A stretch of 64,000 nt of DNA from Hyphomonadaceae bacterium (lineage in GTDB: Bacteria; Pseudomonadota; Alphaproteobacteria; Caulobacterales; Hyphomonadaceae): the NCBI GenBank assembly GCA_947474455.1, contig CANJIL010000005.1, positions 1 through 64,000 of the forward strand, in the 5' to 3' direction. This document shows positions 46,073 through 56,509 of this stretch, piece after piece. The position numbers and the translations under genes were made by a program. The first letter of the stretch is position 1; each line of letters begins with the position of its first letter. The notes beneath the pieces are model-generated. The model was not told the origin of the DNA, made no database searches, and worked only from the letters and a program-made list of their open reading frames with translations.

Positions 46073-47365
46073 ATGAAACAGTTTCTCCGCTTCTATGGCC
46101 CGCCGATCGTGATCGTGCTGCTAGGGCTGATCGTGGCCTTCATGTTCATGGCGCCTGCGCCGCCGAAGAAGGTCGTCATTGCGGGCGGGGCGGCCGGGGG
46201 CGCCTATGCGGCTACGGTCGAAAGTTACGCGAAAGCGCTGCGCGAGCAGAACATTGAGGTCGAGCTTCTATCGACTGCCGGATCGGTCGACAATCTTGCG
46301 AAGATCAAGGCGAAACAGGCCGATATCGGAATCGTGCAGACTGGCCTCGCCGCCGATTTTGGAAGCGAGGGCGTGCGATCGCTCGGGGCGGTGTTCTACG
46401 AGCCGCTCTGGGTCTTCCATCGCGCGGCTGCGCCGATGGACGAGTTGCAGGACATAGCCGGCCGCCGCGTCGCCATCGGCCCGGAAGGGTCTGGCGTGCG
46501 TGCGCTTGCGACGCTACTGCTGCGCGAAGCTGGCGTGACGCCCGACAAGTACACCGCCAGTCCGCTTGCAGGGCAGGAAGCGGCCATCGCCCTGAAGGCT
46601 GGCGAGATCGACGTGGCGCTGGTTGTGTCGGGGCCGACAACCGGCTGGATCACTGATCTGGTTGGCGACGGCAATATTGCGCTGCTGTCGATGCGCGAGG
46701 CGCACGCGCTGGCGCGGCGTCATGGCTATCTGGATGAGGTCGCGCTCTATCGTGGCGTCATGGATCTCGCGGCGGTCCTACCGAAGGAAGATATCACACT
46801 GATCGCGCCTGCGGCGCAGATCGCGGTGCGCGCGGATCTGCATCCGGCGATCCAGTCGCTGCTGATCGAGGCCGCCTTCCGTGAACATGCTGGGGGCTCG
46901 CTGCTGGCCGACGCGGGGCGTTTCCCTACACCCGAGCTGTCCGACATCGCGATCTCGGACGAGGCCGAGCGCTATTACAAAAACGGGCCCAGCTTTCTGC
47001 GCCGCATCTTTCCCTACAGCGTCGCCAACTTCCTGGAACGCGCCTGGGTTCTGGTGATCCCGCTAGTGACGCTTATCATCCCGCTGGTTCGCGCAGCGCC
47101 CCCGCTCTATCGATGGCGCATCCGCCGCAAGATCTATGTCTGGTACAATGATCTACGCGAGCTGGAGGCGGCGGGTAGGGCGGCCGAGACGCCGGAGGAT
47201 CGCACCGAAGTCCGCGCCAAGCTGGCCGATCTTCAGGCGGAGACCGGCAAGGTCGAGGTGCCAGTCAGCTATACCGACGATCTCTATCGCCTGCGCGCCC
47301 ATATCCGCTTCGTGGCGGAGCTGGTGGACAAGTTGGCGGCGCAGGAAAGACACGCCCGGATCTAA
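46073..47365 (+). CDS. TAXI-family TRAP solute-binding-like protein, membrane-anchored
   Basis: 430 residues from ATG 46073. N-terminal anchor (about 8-28), periplasmic solute-binding fold with VVIAGGAAGGAYAATVESYA (about 34-53), GSVDNLAKIKAKQADIGIVQ (about 70-89) and GRRVAIGPEGSGVRALA. Unlike usual TRAP-binding proteins it has a second membrane helix (about 322-343, WVLVIPLVTLIIPLV) and an 85-residue charged cytoplasmic tail with a coiled coil (about 360-425). No TRAP permease genes are adjacent. It may be a receptor rather than a transporter part. Confidence 0.82.
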   Translation: MKQFLRFYGPPIVIVLLGLIVAFMFMAPAPPKKVVIAGGAAGGAYAATVESYAKALREQNIEVELLSTAGSVDNLAKIKAKQADIGIVQTGLAADFGSEGVRSLGAVFYEPLWVFHRAAAPMDELQDIAGRRVAIGPEGSGVRALATLLLREAGVTPDKYTASPLAGQEAAIALKAGEIDVALVVSGPTTGWITDLVGDGNIALLSMREAHALARRHGYLDEVALYRGVMDLAAVLPKEDITLIAPAAQIAVRADLHPAIQSLLIEAAFREHAGGSLLADAGRFPTPELSDIAISDEAERYYKNGPSFLRRIFPYSVANFLERAWVLVIPLVTLIIPLVRAAPPLYRWRIRRKIYVWYNDLRELEAAGRAAETPEDRTEVRAKLADLQAETGKVEVPVSYTDDLYRLRAHIRFVAELVDKLAAQERHARI

Positions 47366-47900
47366 TGCCGCTGCGCTTCTTTCTCGATGCCGGGGCCTCT
47401 GGGCCTGCGACGCCGAGGCGAAGGCGCGCTTCGGGTATCGGCGTTGAGTCGGGAAAGCTGGAAATTCCAGAAGCACTGCGCGCGGCGGATCATCGCCAGT
47501 TCGGTCGCGCGCTCGACAACGCTGTCGCGGCCGATGCGGTCTTCCAGTCAGGCGGCGCCTTCGTCGGAGACATGGCCCATGGGTTCTTCGGCGAAGAGAA
47601 GATGGTCGGCGATCGCCTCGATGAAGCAGGCGCCCCACGCCGCATCATCGCCGCCAACGCGTTCGTTGAGGGCGAAAAGGGCTTGGGCCTCGCCAAGGCT
47701 TACGGCGCCGTGGGGAAGATGGCGCGGCGGACATCGAGCGTTTCGCGGTCGTTGATCCGACCATCGCTGGCCAGCTTCTCGATCAGAAGCATCATGGCGT
47801 TCGGTATCGTCGGGCATTCCTCCCCGACCGGAAGCTGCCCTAGAACGCTGAATATTCGTTGAATCGCGCGGTCGCGCTTTGCGGCGATTCGTAACAACAT
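47363..47900 (-). pseudogene. Degraded alphaproteobacterial hypothetical gene
   Basis: Minus strand. NAMMLLIEKLASDGRINDRE (from ATG 47900) continues in another frame after about 47735 as GAVSLGEAQALFALNERVGG, ACFIEAIADHLLFAEEPMGH and then an in-frame TGA at about 47548-47550 where a Trp (TGG) would be expected, followed by LEDRIGRDSVVERATELAMI. The FIEAIADHL…MGHVSDE core is typical of a small uncharacterised alphaproteobacterial family. One frameshift and one nonsense codon make it a pseudogene. Confidence 0.6.
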
Positions 47901-47968
47901 TTAAAAGGCGCATGTGGCCGAAGCGGAGTAGATACAACCTCTAACAAACGTCGACGCCCGCTGTCCCC

Positions 47969-49219
47969 ATGACTGTCTATCGCAACGTCGCGTCCCTGAT
48001 CCTGGCGGTCATGCTGCTGCAGGCCGCCTCTGGCATTCTTGCCGTTTCGACCCCGCTGGCGCTCAGTTATATGGGCGCCTCGGCGCTGGGGGTGGGGATG
48101 GTTGCGGCCGTGTTCTCGGCCGGCTTCATGCTGGGCGCCTGGTTCGCTCCGGACATCGTGCGGCAGATCGGGCATATCCGGGCCTATTCCGCAGCCGCGG
48201 CGATCTATTCCGCCGGCATCCTGTCGATGGGGCTGGCGTTCGATCCAGTCGCGTGGGGGTTGCTGCGCCTGTTCCAGGGCGTGGCGTCCGCCGTCATGTT
48301 CACCGCTGCCGAAAGCTGGATCGCCGACTCGACGCCGCGGTCCAAGCGCGGCGGGGTGATGGGTCTCTACCAGTTGCTGCTGAAGGTCGCGATCTGCTGC
48401 GGCCCGCTCCTTATCGTCGAGCATGCAGCCGACGACATTCGTCCGTTCATCTGGGCGGGGCTCCTCATGACGCTGGCCGTCATCCCGCTCTGCGCCACCC
48501 GCCGCGCCCAGCCCGTGCTGCCGGACCGCAAGGCGCTCAGCCTATCCGGGATTTTCCGCGTACCTCCGGCCGCCCTCGTTGGTTCGATTGTCGCCGGCGT
48601 CTGCAATACCGGCGTCACCGCCTAGTTGCCGCTCTATGCCAAGGACCTGCAGCCCGGCGCTGCGGGCGCATCCGCGGCGACGCTCTACATCGCAGCCATG
48701 GTGGGCGGCACGATCACCCAATGGCCGGCTGGTCTGGTATCAGACCGGATCGACCGCCGCTTCGTTGTTGCAACGCTCGCCGCCATTGCCCTGGGCGCCT
48801 GCGTCGCGCTCTATCTGACCGCCGGGAAGGTGTCGTTCTCGGTCACGGTTCTGCTGTGCGCCGTGTGGGGCGCTGGGGCATTGTCGTTCTATGCCGTGTC
48901 TGCCTCGCATGCGACCGACCGCACGGAGCCCGGGCAGATTGCGCAGGCCATGTCCGGCATGCTGTTCATCTGGGCGGGCGGCTCGGTTCTGGGGCCGCTG
49001 CTGACCGGGGTCGTCGCGGATACACAGGCGGGCCAGCCAGGCGTGTTTGCAGCGGTCGGGGTCGGCTATTTCGTGCTCATGGCGGCTAACCTGTGGAGAC
49101 TTTTTGCGAGGGAGCGTCCATCGGCGGCACAGCGCTCCCCGTTCGTGCCGTTAGGGTCAACCAGCGTCGTCCAGGGCAAGGTCGCCGACGAGGCGGAGCG
49201 CCCGGCGACCGTCGACTGA
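47969..49219 (+). pseudogene. MFS transporter gene with internal TAG
   Basis: The frame starting at ATG 47969 encodes an MFS transporter (12 helices; motifs such as AESWIADSTPRSKRGGVMGL at about 114-133), interrupted by TAG at 48623-48625 after GVCNTGVTA. The same frame resumes at once as LPLYAKDLQPGAAGASAATL and runs to 49219, giving a full-length 416-residue protein apart from that codon, presumably Trp (TGG) originally. The second half retains the TM pattern (LVSDRIDRRFVVATLAAIAL). Nonsense mutation, suppression or base error cannot be told apart by sequence. Confidence 0.8.
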
Positions 49220-49352
49220 GGCCGGGGAACACACCCTCGAAACCTGTCGCCAGGACCGCTACTCAAGCACGTTGCCTAAGAGCCACCCATGCGCTAAGCG
49301 CCACCCCACCACGCGGAGCCGGCGGCGGCTCTCCCTTGAGGGGCGATTTTCC

Positions 49353-50549
49353 ATGAACATCCACGAGCATCAAGCGAAGGAAGTCCTGAAATCTTTCGGG
49401 GCGCCGGTCGCTCTGGGTGTGGCGATAACGTCGGTCGATCAGGCGCAGGCCGCGATCGACGCCCTGCCGGGCCCGCTCTGGGTGGTGAAGTCGCAGATCC
49501 ACGCCGGCGGTCGCGGCAAGGGCAAATTCCTCGAAAAAGAAGCTGGCGAAAAAGGCGGCGTCCGCCTCGGCTTCTCGAAGGAGCAGGCTCTCGAGCACGT
49601 CAAGTCGATGCTTGGCAAGACGCTGGTCACGGCCCAGACGGGCGCTGGCGGCAAGCAGGTCAACCGCATCTACATCGAAGACGGCGCGGACATTGAAAAG
49701 GAATTGTACCTGTCGCTGCTAGTCGACCGCGGCACGGGAAAGATCGCCTTCGTTGTGTCGACTGAAGGCGGCATGGATATCGAAGCTGTGGCGCACGACA
49801 CGCCCGACCGCATCATGACCCTTCCGATCGAGCCCTCGGCCGGCGTGACCGACGCTGACGCCAACAAAATTGCCGATGCGCTGAAGCTTTCGGGCGAAGC
49901 GCGCTCCGACATGGTCAGCCTGTCGCGTATCCTCTACAAAGCCTTCCTTGAGAAGGACATGTCGATGCTGGAGATCAACCCGCTGATCGTCATGAAGAAC
50001 GGCCGCGTCCGGGTGCTTGACGCGAAGGTTTCTTTCGACGGCAACGCGCTGTTCCGCCACCCCGACATCGTCGCGCTGCGCGACAAGACCGAGGAAGATG
50101 AGAAAGAGATCGAGGCCTCCGCCTGGGATCTCGCCTACATCGCCCTCGACGGCACGATAGGCTGCATGGTCAATGGCGCTGGCCTCGCCATGGCGACCAT
50201 GGACATCATCAAGCTTTATGGCGAAGAGCCTGCGAACTTCTGCGACGTCGGCGGCGGCGCCGGCAAGGAGAAGGTGGCGGCTGCCTTCAAGATCATCATG
50301 AAGGATCCCAAGGTGAAGGGCATCCTCGTGAACATCTTCGGCGGCATCATGAAATGTGATGTCATCGCCGAGGGCGTGCTGGCTGCGGTGCGCGAAACCA
50401 ACCTCTCGGTCCCGCTGGTCGTGCGACTTGAAGGCACCAATGCCGAGCTCGGCAAGAAGATAATCAAGGACTCGGGCCTCAACGTGGTCCCCGCCAACGA
50501 TCTCGACGACGCTGCGCAGAAGATCGTCGCCGCCATCAAGGGCAGATAA
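49353..50549 (+). CDS. sucC: Succinate-CoA ligase, ADP-forming, beta subunit
   Basis: 398 residues, ATP-grasp enzyme of the TCA cycle; forms an alpha/beta complex with SucD. Starts at ATG 49353 ([19 protein letters not shown]). ATP-grasp motifs: [20 protein letters not shown] (about 45-64), [20 protein letters not shown] (about 210-229), and the CoA/succinate loop [17 protein letters not shown] (about 327-343). First of sucC-sucD-sucA on this strand. Intact. Confidence 0.97.
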   Translation: MNIHEHQAKEVLKSFGAPVALGVAITSVDQAQAAIDALPGPLWVVKSQIHAGGRGKGKFLEKEAGEKGGVRLGFSKEQALEHVKSMLGKTLVTAQTGAGGKQVNRIYIEDGADIEKELYLSLLVDRGTGKIAFVVSTEGGMDIEAVAHDTPDRIMTLPIEPSAGVTDADANKIADALKLSGEARSDMVSLSRILYKAFLEKDMSMLEINPLIVMKNGRVRVLDAKVSFDGNALFRHPDIVALRDKTEEDEKEIEASAWDLAYIALDGTIGCMVNGAGLAMATMDIIKLYGEEPANFCDVGGGAGKEKVAAAFKIIMKDPKVKGILVNIFGGIMKCDVIAEGVLAAVRETNLSVPLVVRLEGTNAELGKKIIKDSGLNVVPANDLDDAAQKIVAAIKGR

Positions 50550-50610
50550 GCTTCGGGCGCGCCATCAGGTCCGCCCGCTTTCATTTCCGACCAGCTTCTA
50601 GGGTTCCGCG

Positions 50611-51522
50611 ATGTCCATCCTGATCGACAAGAACACCAAGGTCCTGACCCAGGGCATGACCGGCAAGACCGGCACGTTCCACACAGAACAGGGCATCGCC
50701 TACGGCACGCAGATGGTCGGCGGCGTAACGCCCGGCAAGGGCGGCCAGAAGTGGACCGGCAAGCTGCCTGACGGCTCCACCGCAGAGCGACCGCTGTTCA
50801 ACTCCGTCGCCGAGGCTAAGGAAGCCACCGGCGCCAACGCCACCGTCGTCTACGTGCCGCCGGCGGGCTGCGCCGCCGCCATCATCGAAGCCATCGATGC
50901 CGAGATCCCACTGATCGTCGCGATCACCGAAGGCGTGCCGGTGATCGACATGGTCAAGGTGAAGGACAGGCTGGCCAAGTCGAAGTCGCGCCTGATCGGG
51001 CCGAACTGCCCGGGCGTGCTTACGCCGAACCAGTGCAAGATCGGCATCATGCCGGGTTCGATCTTCTCCAAGGGCAATATCGGCGTCCTCTCGCGTTCGG
51101 GCACGCTGACCTACGAAGCCGTCTTTCAGACAACGAATGAAGGCCTCGGCCAGACCACGGCGGTCGGCATCGGCGGCGACCCGGTGAAGGGTACGGACTT
51201 CATCGACGTGCTCGAGCTGTTCCTGGCCGATGAGGAGACCAAGGCGATCATCATGATCGGTGAGATCGGCGGATCGGGCGAAGAAGACGCCGCCCAGTTC
51301 CTCAAGGACGAAGCCAGGCGCGGCCGCAAGAAGCCCATGGTGGGCTTTATCGCAGGACGCACGGCGCCCAAGGGTCGGACGATGGGCCATGCGGGCGCCA
51401 TCGTTTCAGGCGGCAAAGGCGATGCTGAATCAAAGATCGCCGCCATGGAATCAGCCGGAATCGTCGTTTCCCCGAGCCCGGCGCGCCTCGGCCAAACCAT
51501 GGTGGAGGTCCTGAAACGGTAG
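50611..51522 (+). CDS. sucD: Succinate-CoA ligase, ADP-forming, alpha subunit
   Basis: 303 residues. CoA-binding [20 protein letters not shown] (about 15-34), the phospho-His loop [20 protein letters not shown] (about 251-270; active-site His) and [20 protein letters not shown] are all present. Follows sucC by 61 bases with no terminator seen between, so it is in the same operon. Confidence 0.97.
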   Translation: MSILIDKNTKVLTQGMTGKTGTFHTEQGIAYGTQMVGGVTPGKGGQKWTGKLPDGSTAERPLFNSVAEAKEATGANATVVYVPPAGCAAAIIEAIDAEIPLIVAITEGVPVIDMVKVKDRLAKSKSRLIGPNCPGVLTPNQCKIGIMPGSIFSKGNIGVLSRSGTLTYEAVFQTTNEGLGQTTAVGIGGDPVKGTDFIDVLELFLADEETKAIIMIGEIGGSGEEDAAQFLKDEARRGRKKPMVGFIAGRTAPKGRTMGHAGAIVSGGKGDAESKIAAMESAGIVVSPSPARLGQTMVEVLKR

Positions 51523-51691
51523 GTCTTTTGGCGCCCGTTGTGCGGTCGCAACGAAGCGCTAATCGGTCCCGGTCTTATGTGCAGTTGTATCGCCCCTAAG
51601 GGTTGAGTCTGGCCGCAAAAAGCGACATCTGAGTGCCACCGAAACGCGCGCAGGGCAGGGGGTCCTGATTCCCGCGCAAAAGGACGCAAAA

Positions 51692-54691
51692 ATGAACATC
51701 GAGGCGAAGCCTGGCGAAGTCCGAGGCATGGACAACGAAGCCATGCTGGATACAGCCTTCCTCTATGGCGCCAACGCCGCCTATATCGAGCAGCTCTATG
51801 CGCAGTACGCCGAGGACCCCTCGTCTGTACCCGAGAGCTGGCAGCGCTTCTTCCTCGGCGTCGCGGACACCGCCGAACAGGCGACCAAGGCCGCCAAGGG
51901 CCCGGAGTGGAAAGAGCCGCTCAAGCACAGCAATGGCGACCTCATCTCCGCCCTCGACGGCAACTGGGGGCCGGATGTCAAGAAGGAGCCCAAGAAGGCC
52001 CCGCAGGTCGGCCCCACTATCCCCCCGGCCGATCTCTCCCAGCAGGTCCAGGATTCCATTCGCGCGATCATGATGATCCGCGCTTTCCGCGCCCGGGGCC
52101 ACCTCGCCGCCCATCTTGACCCGCTCGCGATGCTTAAGCGCGAGGAGCAGCCCGAACTAGATCCGAAGACCTACGGCTTTGGTCCCAAGGACATGGACCG
52201 CCGCATCTACATCGACAACGTGCTCGGGCTCGACTACGCGACGCCGCGCCAGATGCTCGACATCCTGAAGCGCACCTATTGCGGCCCGTTCGCGGTCGAG
52301 TTCATGCACATCTCCGACCCGGACGAGAAGTCCTGGCTGCAGCACCGCATCGAGGGCAAGGACAAGGAAATATCGTTCACGCCCCAAGGCAAGCGCGCCA
52401 TCCTCAAGAAGCTGGTCGAGGCTGAAGCCTTCGAACGCTTCCTGCATAAGCGCTATCCCGGCACCAAGCGCTTCGGCCTCGACGGCGGTGAAGCCGCAGT
52501 GCCGGCGCTCGAGCAGATCATCAAGCGTGGGGGCGCGCTCGGCGTTGACGAGATAATTCTTGGCATGCCGCACCGCGGCCGGCTCAACGTCCTCGCGGCG
52601 GTGATGGGCAAGCCCTATCACAAGATTTTCTTCGAATTCCAGGGCGGCAACACGCAGGGCGGCGACGACTATGGCTCGGGCGACGTGAAATACCACCTCG
52701 GCGCCTCGTCGGACCGCGAGTTCGACGGCCACAGCGTCCACCTGTCGCTCACCGCGAACCCCAGCCACCTCGAGATCGTGAACCCGGTCGTGCTAGGGAA
52801 GGCGCGCGCCAAACAGTTCTTCGACGAGGTTGAGGCGGGCGCCACGCGTGCGACCGATCCGAAAGAGCGCGACCAGCGGCGTACTAAAGTGATGCCGCTG
52901 CTTCTGCATGGCGACGCCGCCTTCGCGGGCCAGGGCGTCGTGCCGGAATGCTTCGCGCTGTCAGGTCTCGCCGGCTACCGCACCGGCGGCGCCATCCACT
53001 TCATCGTCAACAACCAGATCGGCTTCACGACTGCGCCGAGCTTCTCGCGCTCCTCGCCCTATCCGTCGGACGTGGCGAAGATGGTCGATGCGCCGATCTT
53101 CCACATCAACGGCGATGATCCGGAAGCTGTTGTCTACGCCGCGAAGGTCGCGACGGAATATCGCCAGACGTTCGGCAAGGACGTCGTCATCGACATGTTC
53201 TGCTATCGCCGCTTCGGCCACAACGAGGGCGACGATCCGACGATGACGCAGCCGATCATGTACGCCAAGATCCGCGACCAGTCGTCGACGCGCGAACTCT
53301 ACTCGCGCCGCCTGGTTGATGAAGGCGTCATGTCCGAAGAAGCGGTCAACAACATGATCGCCGAGATGGAAGCGCATCTCGATTCGGAATTCGAGAAGGC
53401 CAAGACCTTCAAGCCGGGCGCCGCCGACTGGCTCGATGGCAAATGGGCCGGCCTTGGTCTGCCCAAGGATGATGAAGGCCGCGGCAAGACCGGCGTCGCC
53501 GCCGCCAAGCTGAAAGAGATCGGCAAGAAGATCACGACCGTCCCGCCCGGCTTCAACATCCACAAGACAGTCGCCCGCACGGTCGATGCGCGCCGCAAGA
53601 TGGCGGAGACCGGCGAGCATCTCGACTGGGGCATGGCCGAGCACATGGCCTTTGCAACGCTGCTCGATGAAGGGTTCCCTGTCCGCCTCTCGGGCCAGGA
53701 TTCCTGCCGCGGAACGTTCACCCAGCGGCACTCGCACTTCGTGGATCAGGTGACCGAAGAGCGTTACACGCCGCTCAACCACGTCTCCGACAATCAGGCC
53801 AACTACGAAGTCATCGACTCGCTGCTCTCGGAAGAAGCGGTGCTTGGCTACGAGTATGGCTATGCACTCACCGCGCCGAACACGCTCACGCTTTGGGAAG
53901 CCCAGTTCGGCGACTTCGCCAACGGCGCCCAGGTGCTGTTCGACCAGTTCATCTCGTCGGGCGAGCGCAAGTGGCTGCGCATGTGCGGCCTCGTCTGCCT
54001 GCTGCCGCATGGTTATGAAGGCCAGGGCCCGGAACATTCCTCCGCCCGTCTCGAACGCTTCCTTCAGATGTGCGCGCAGGACAACATGCAGGTCGTCAAC
54101 TGCACGACGCCGGCGAACTATTTCCACGTCCTGCGTCGCCAGATGCATCGCGACTTCCGCAAGCCGCTGATCGTGATGACGCCGAAATCCCTGCTGCGTC
54201 ACAAGCGCGCCGTGTCCTTCTACAAGGACATGGGGCCGAACACGTCCTTCCACCGCATCCTGCAGGACGGCGCCGAGGTGCCGGAATGCAAGGCCGAGGT
54301 CACACTCAAGGCCGACAAGGAGATTCGCCGCGTCGTGATGTGCTCGGGCAAGGTCTATTTTGACCTCTTCGAGGAGCGCGAGAAGCGCAAGATCGACAAC
54401 GTCTATCTTCTGCGCGTCGAGCAGCTCTATCCGTTCCCGGTGGCGCCGCTGATGAAGGAACTCGCCCGGTTCAACCAGGCCGACATGGTCTGGTGCCAGG
54501 AAGAGCCTCGCAACATGGGTGCGTGGAACTTCGTTGACTGGAACATCGAGAAGACGCTGGAGAAGCTCGACACCAAGCACAAGCGCGCCCGCTATGTCGG
54601 CCGCCCCGCTTCAGCGTCGACCGCCGCCGGCACGATGGCGCTCCACAACAAGGAATTGCAGTCCTTCCTCGACGCTGCCTTCGAGAAGTAG
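51692..54691 (+). CDS. sucA: 2-oxoglutarate dehydrogenase E1 component
   Basis: 999 residues, thiamine-diphosphate-dependent decarboxylase of the 2-oxoglutarate dehydrogenase complex. N-terminal NAAYIEQLYAQYAEDPSSVP, GMPHRGRLNVLAAVMGKPYH (about 290-309), the ThDP/Mg site HGDAAFAGQGVV … FIVNNQIGFTT, and LSGQDSCRGTFTQRHSHFVD (about 667-686). Preceded by AAAGGACG. Normally followed directly by sucB; here a minus-strand kinase/regulator pair (54709-56509) intervenes. Intact. Confidence 0.97.
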   Translation: MNIEAKPGEVRGMDNEAMLDTAFLYGANAAYIEQLYAQYAEDPSSVPESWQRFFLGVADTAEQATKAAKGPEWKEPLKHSNGDLISALDGNWGPDVKKEPKKAPQVGPTIPPADLSQQVQDSIRAIMMIRAFRARGHLAAHLDPLAMLKREEQPELDPKTYGFGPKDMDRRIYIDNVLGLDYATPRQMLDILKRTYCGPFAVEFMHISDPDEKSWLQHRIEGKDKEISFTPQGKRAILKKLVEAEAFERFLHKRYPGTKRFGLDGGEAAVPALEQIIKRGGALGVDEIILGMPHRGRLNVLAAVMGKPYHKIFFEFQGGNTQGGDDYGSGDVKYHLGASSDREFDGHSVHLSLTANPSHLEIVNPVVLGKARAKQFFDEVEAGATRATDPKERDQRRTKVMPLLLHGDAAFAGQGVVPECFALSGLAGYRTGGAIHFIVNNQIGFTTAPSFSRSSPYPSDVAKMVDAPIFHINGDDPEAVVYAAKVATEYRQTFGKDVVIDMFCYRRFGHNEGDDPTMTQPIMYAKIRDQSSTRELYSRRLVDEGVMSEEAVNNMIAEMEAHLDSEFEKAKTFKPGAADWLDGKWAGLGLPKDDEGRGKTGVAAAKLKEIGKKITTVPPGFNIHKTVARTVDARRKMAETGEHLDWGMAEHMAFATLLDEGFPVRLSGQDSCRGTFTQRHSHFVDQVTEERYTPLNHVSDNQANYEVIDSLLSEEAVLGYEYGYALTAPNTLTLWEAQFGDFANGAQVLFDQFISSGERKWLRMCGLVCLLPHGYEGQGPEHSSARLERFLQMCAQDNMQVVNCTTPANYFHVLRRQMHRDFRKPLIVMTPKSLLRHKRAVSFYKDMGPNTSFHRILQDGAEVPECKAEVTLKADKEIRRVVMCSGKVYFDLFEEREKRKIDNVYLLRVEQLYPFPVAPLMKELARFNQADMVWCQEEPRNMGAWNFVDWNIEKTLEKLDTKHKRARYVGRPASASTAAGTMALHNKELQSFLDAAFEK

Positions 54692-54708
54692 CTCGGGGAA
54701 TCGACCGA

Positions 54709-56109
54709 CTACGCCGCCAGCCCGCCGACGCTTGTCGGCGGCGCCACGTGCAGCGGGAACCGGATCGTGACGCTCGTGCCCGCGCCGGCAGCCTCGGCGG
54801 GTACTATCAGTCCGCCAAGCTGGCGCACGAAGATCGCGACATAGTCTCCGCCGCGTTTTTCGGTCGGCGTCGCCACTTCAACCTTCGAAACCCCAACGCC
54901 GTCATCGGCGATCGTCAGCTCCACGTCGGCGCCATGAGTCCTGGCGTTCAGCAGGACGCGCCCCGTTCCGCCCGGAAAGGCGTGCTTGATGGCGTTCGTC
55001 GCAAGCTCATTGACCAGCAGGCCGAAAGGCACGGCTCTTTCGGGGTCGATCTCGATCGGCTCTGCTTCAACGTCGATCTTTATCCGCGTGGCGTTCGCCA
55101 GAAGGCTCGCCGAAATCGATGCGGCGATTTCCCTGAGATAGCCCTCCAGCGCAACAGCTCCGCCGCGGCTGGAGTGTGAGATCAGGTCGTAAAGCTGGGC
55201 GATCGCGCCAATGCGCGTCTGCATCGACCGGTAGCCCTGCACACACGGCTTAGGCGTCGAGCGGACCTCATAGGCGATCAGCCCGACAATGATCTGCAGG
55301 TTGTTCTTGATCCGGTGGGATATTTCGTTGGTCAGCATGAGGGCGTCGCGCTCGCGCTGCTTTCGGTCCGTGATGTCGTCGAAGACCAGCAGCATGCGAT
55401 GCGCGTGGTTTCCCGGTTGCGAGATCTTCCGTGCATTGAGATTGAACACGCGCCGGCCGAGGCCCGGGAACGTATCCTCGATCTCGAAATTCTCGAACGG
55501 CTTGTTCTCCGGCAACACCTTGTCCATCAGGTGACGTAGCGCCGGCACGTCCCACTGATGCTGGCCAAGCTCGGATACGCGCCGGCCGCGCGCCTCAGCC
55601 TGTGTGATGCCGAACATCGTCAGGAAGGCCCTGCTGGCGGTCACCACCGTCATGTCGGTTTCGAGCACGACGAGGGGGTCGCGGATCGTGTCGACGATGC
55701 TTTGCGTCAGCTGCCAGCTGCGCTTGCTCTCCTTGCGCGCAAGGCGCTCCTCGCTGACATCCTCGATCGCAAGCAGGATGGAGCCGTCGTTATTGTCGCC
55801 GGGGTGGAAGATCTTACGCGCGTTGACCAGCATGGTGCGCTGGCCAATCGTCGGGAAGTCGTGCTCGACCTCGAACCCCTCGACGGATGCACGGTGCGGA
55901 ATCACGCTTTCAAGCAGGATGCGAAGAGCCGGAATATCCCACTGCCGGTTGCCGAGGTCGTAGATCATGCAACCTTCGGTTTCATAGCGGCTGGTCCTGA
56001 AGGTCTGGTAGAAAGCCCGGTTGGCTGATGTGATGATCAGGTGTTTGTTGAGTACGATAAGCGCGCTTGGCACGGTATCGACGATTTCGCTGGCGGCAAT
56101 TTCGGACAA
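54709..56109 (-). CDS. Sensor histidine kinase, PAS-PAS-HisKA_2
   Basis: 466 residues, no transmembrane helix, so cytoplasmic sensing. Two PAS-like domains (about 5-120 and 132-245) that share a QWDIPALRILL or QWDVPALRHLM motif and the NARKI stretch; the second ends in DDITDRKQRER. The HisKA_2 dimerisation helix has TNEISHRIKNNLQIIVGLIA (His at about 261), and the ATPase domain has PFGLLVNELATNAIKHAFPG and IADDGVGVS. The two similar PAS units suggest duplication. Located antisense between sucA and sucB, 34 bases downstream of a response regulator gene. Confidence 0.9.
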   Translation of the reverse strand: MSEIAASEIVDTVPSALIVLNKHLIITSANRAFYQTFRTSRYETEGCMIYDLGNRQWDIPALRILLESVIPHRASVEGFEVEHDFPTIGQRTMLVNARKIFHPGDNNDGSILLAIEDVSEERLARKESKRSWQLTQSIVDTIRDPLVVLETDMTVVTASRAFLTMFGITQAEARGRRVSELGQHQWDVPALRHLMDKVLPENKPFENFEIEDTFPGLGRRVFNLNARKISQPGNHAHRMLLVFDDITDRKQRERDALMLTNEISHRIKNNLQIIVGLIAYEVRSTPKPCVQGYRSMQTRIGAIAQLYDLISHSSRGGAVALEGYLREIAASISASLLANATRIKIDVEAEPIEIDPERAVPFGLLVNELATNAIKHAFPGGTGRVLLNARTHGADVELTIADDGVGVSKVEVATPTEKRGGDYVAIFVRQLGGLIVPAEAAGAGTSVTIRFPLHVAPPTSVGGLAA

Positions 56110-56143
56110 GCTCTTGCGCTCCTCTGAACGTTCAGGAAATCGA

Positions 56144-56509
56144 TCAGGCCTCGAGCATGTCGTGGACAGACGCGTGCAGTTGCTGGGGCGTGTATGGCTT
56201 CCCGAGGAAGTGCGAGCCCGTAACGAAGAGCGATTTCAGGTCGGCGTTAGCGGAGTTTCCGGTGGTATAAAGCACGCGCAGTCCCGGCCGGAGCACCATC
56301 GCCTGTTGCGCCAGGTCGCATCCGCCGAACACGGCCGCCTTCAGATAGATATCGGTGAAGAGCGCGTCGATTGGCGTGTCGGACTTAAGCAGGTTCAGTC
56401 CCTCTTCGACGCTGCCTGCGAAAAGCACGGCATGCCCCCATTCGCCGATGCAGATGCCTGCCAATTCGCGGGTGAACAACTCGTCCTCGACGATCAGGAT
56501 CACGGCCAT
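56144..56509 (-). CDS. Single-domain response regulator
   Basis: 121 residues from ATG 56509. Receiver fold: VILIVEDELFTRELAGICIG at the start, phospho-acceptor Asp in IDALFTDIYLK (about 52), Thr in VLYTTGNSA (about 82) and Lys in HFLGKPYTPQQLHASV (about 104). It lacks an output domain. The likely cognate kinase is the following gene on the same strand, giving a complete two-component pair. Confidence 0.88.
   Translation of the reverse strand: MAVILIVEDELFTRELAGICIGEWGHAVLFAGSVEEGLNLLKSDTPIDALFTDIYLKAAVFGGCDLAQQAMVLRPGLRVLYTTGNSANADLKSLFVTGSHFLGKPYTPQQLHASVHDMLEA

Noticed and set aside
52961-54580. 539-codon minus-strand open frame inside sucA
   Set aside because: Antisense to strongly conserved sucA sequence and without family resemblance.
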